From Engraulis encrasicolus (lineage: Eukaryota > Chordata > Actinopteri > Clupeiformes > Engraulidae): a stretch of DNA of 64,000 nucleotides. Where the stretch lies: contig NC_085861.1 of assembly GCF_034702125.1 (NCBI RefSeq), forward strand, positions 50,440,295 through 50,504,294, written 5' to 3'. The notes under the pieces are model-generated. The model was given only the letters and a program-made list of their open reading frames with translations, did no database searches and was not told the DNA's origin. The position numbers were made by a program, and so were the translations under genes. Below are positions 63,592 through 64,000 of this stretch, one piece after another (position 1 is the stretch's first letter; each line of letters starts with the position of its first letter).

Positions 63592-63825
63592 TGATGATAG
63601 AGATTGCATCTAGGCCTAGATGTCTACGTTCTGTGTTTCGTGCACCTCCAGACCGATGAGCCTTTGTACATTTTCAGCACGTCCCGTAACTACTTTCTGT
63701 TTAGTCATCCAAAACAGATTTATGAAATCGTTTGGCCTCTCTCTGATGCCTTCTCTACCCAGCCAATAAAAGGTGTCGTGAAATATTCTACCATTTGGCA
63801 CTAAAACATGATGGGTAGGGTTTGT

Positions 63826-63859
63826 GTGTCTGTCAGTGTGTGTGTGTCAGTGTGTGTGT

Positions 63860-63904
<45 letters not shown>

Positions 63905-63916
63905 GCATGTGTGTTG

Positions 63917-64000
<84 letters not shown>
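63826..64000. repeat. (TG)n microsatellite at the window end
   Basis: TG repeats with CAG and GCATG interruptions, running off the end of the window. Confidence 0.95.

Overview
The window is nuclear DNA of a teleost fish. Three vertebrate protein-coding genes are split by GT-AG introns. The rest is packed with repeat types typical of teleost genomes: a Tc1 element, many terminal-inverted-repeat MITEs, tRNA-headed SINEs, an LTR retroelement and very long CA/GT and GA/CT microsatellites. I see no bacterial-style operon, CRISPR array, tRNA or rRNA gene. The species is not identified. The palindrome TAGGCCTA occurs at least 25 times, where about one is expected by chance.

Layout. 1-8423: two copies of one THAP/DDE-type DNA transposon in opposite orientation (the left copy is cut by the window start, the right copy is internally deleted). 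Between them lie a MITE, a 1.2-kb inverted-repeat element and a SINE. 8600-21560: gene-poor, with a 51-bp minisatellite, MITE remnants, a large GT microsatellite and a 152-bp tandem duplication. 21594-29850: NEURL3-like gene (+), with an NHR domain in exon 2 and a RING finger in the last exon. Its third coding exon is split by a 5,475-bp transposon flanked by a 2-bp AT duplication. 31342-36560: MRPL17 (+), three exons, apparently intact; intron 1 holds a near-intact Tc1 element nested inside another inverted-repeat element, plus a fold-back element. 36600-39270: intergenic. 39272-54030: the last four exons of TMEM145 (-), tail to tail with MRPL17. Its intron 45011-53857 contains a young LTR retroelement with 1,035-bp LTRs, inserted antisense to the gene and only 42 bp from a splice acceptor. 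54031-64000: probably the next TMEM145 intron, filled with microsatellites and MITEs; further 5' exons are expected beyond the window.

How the genes relate. NEURL3 is a ubiquitin-ligase family, MRPL17 a mitoribosome protein and TMEM145 a multi-pass membrane protein. They have unrelated jobs and simply neighbour each other. The most informative biology is the mobile DNA: a transposon inside a coding exon, a recent LTR insertion next to a splice site, nested insertions whose empty sites can be reconstructed, and a paralogous pair giving the empty site of a 237-bp MITE. I did not find convincing evidence of a wholly new biological system.
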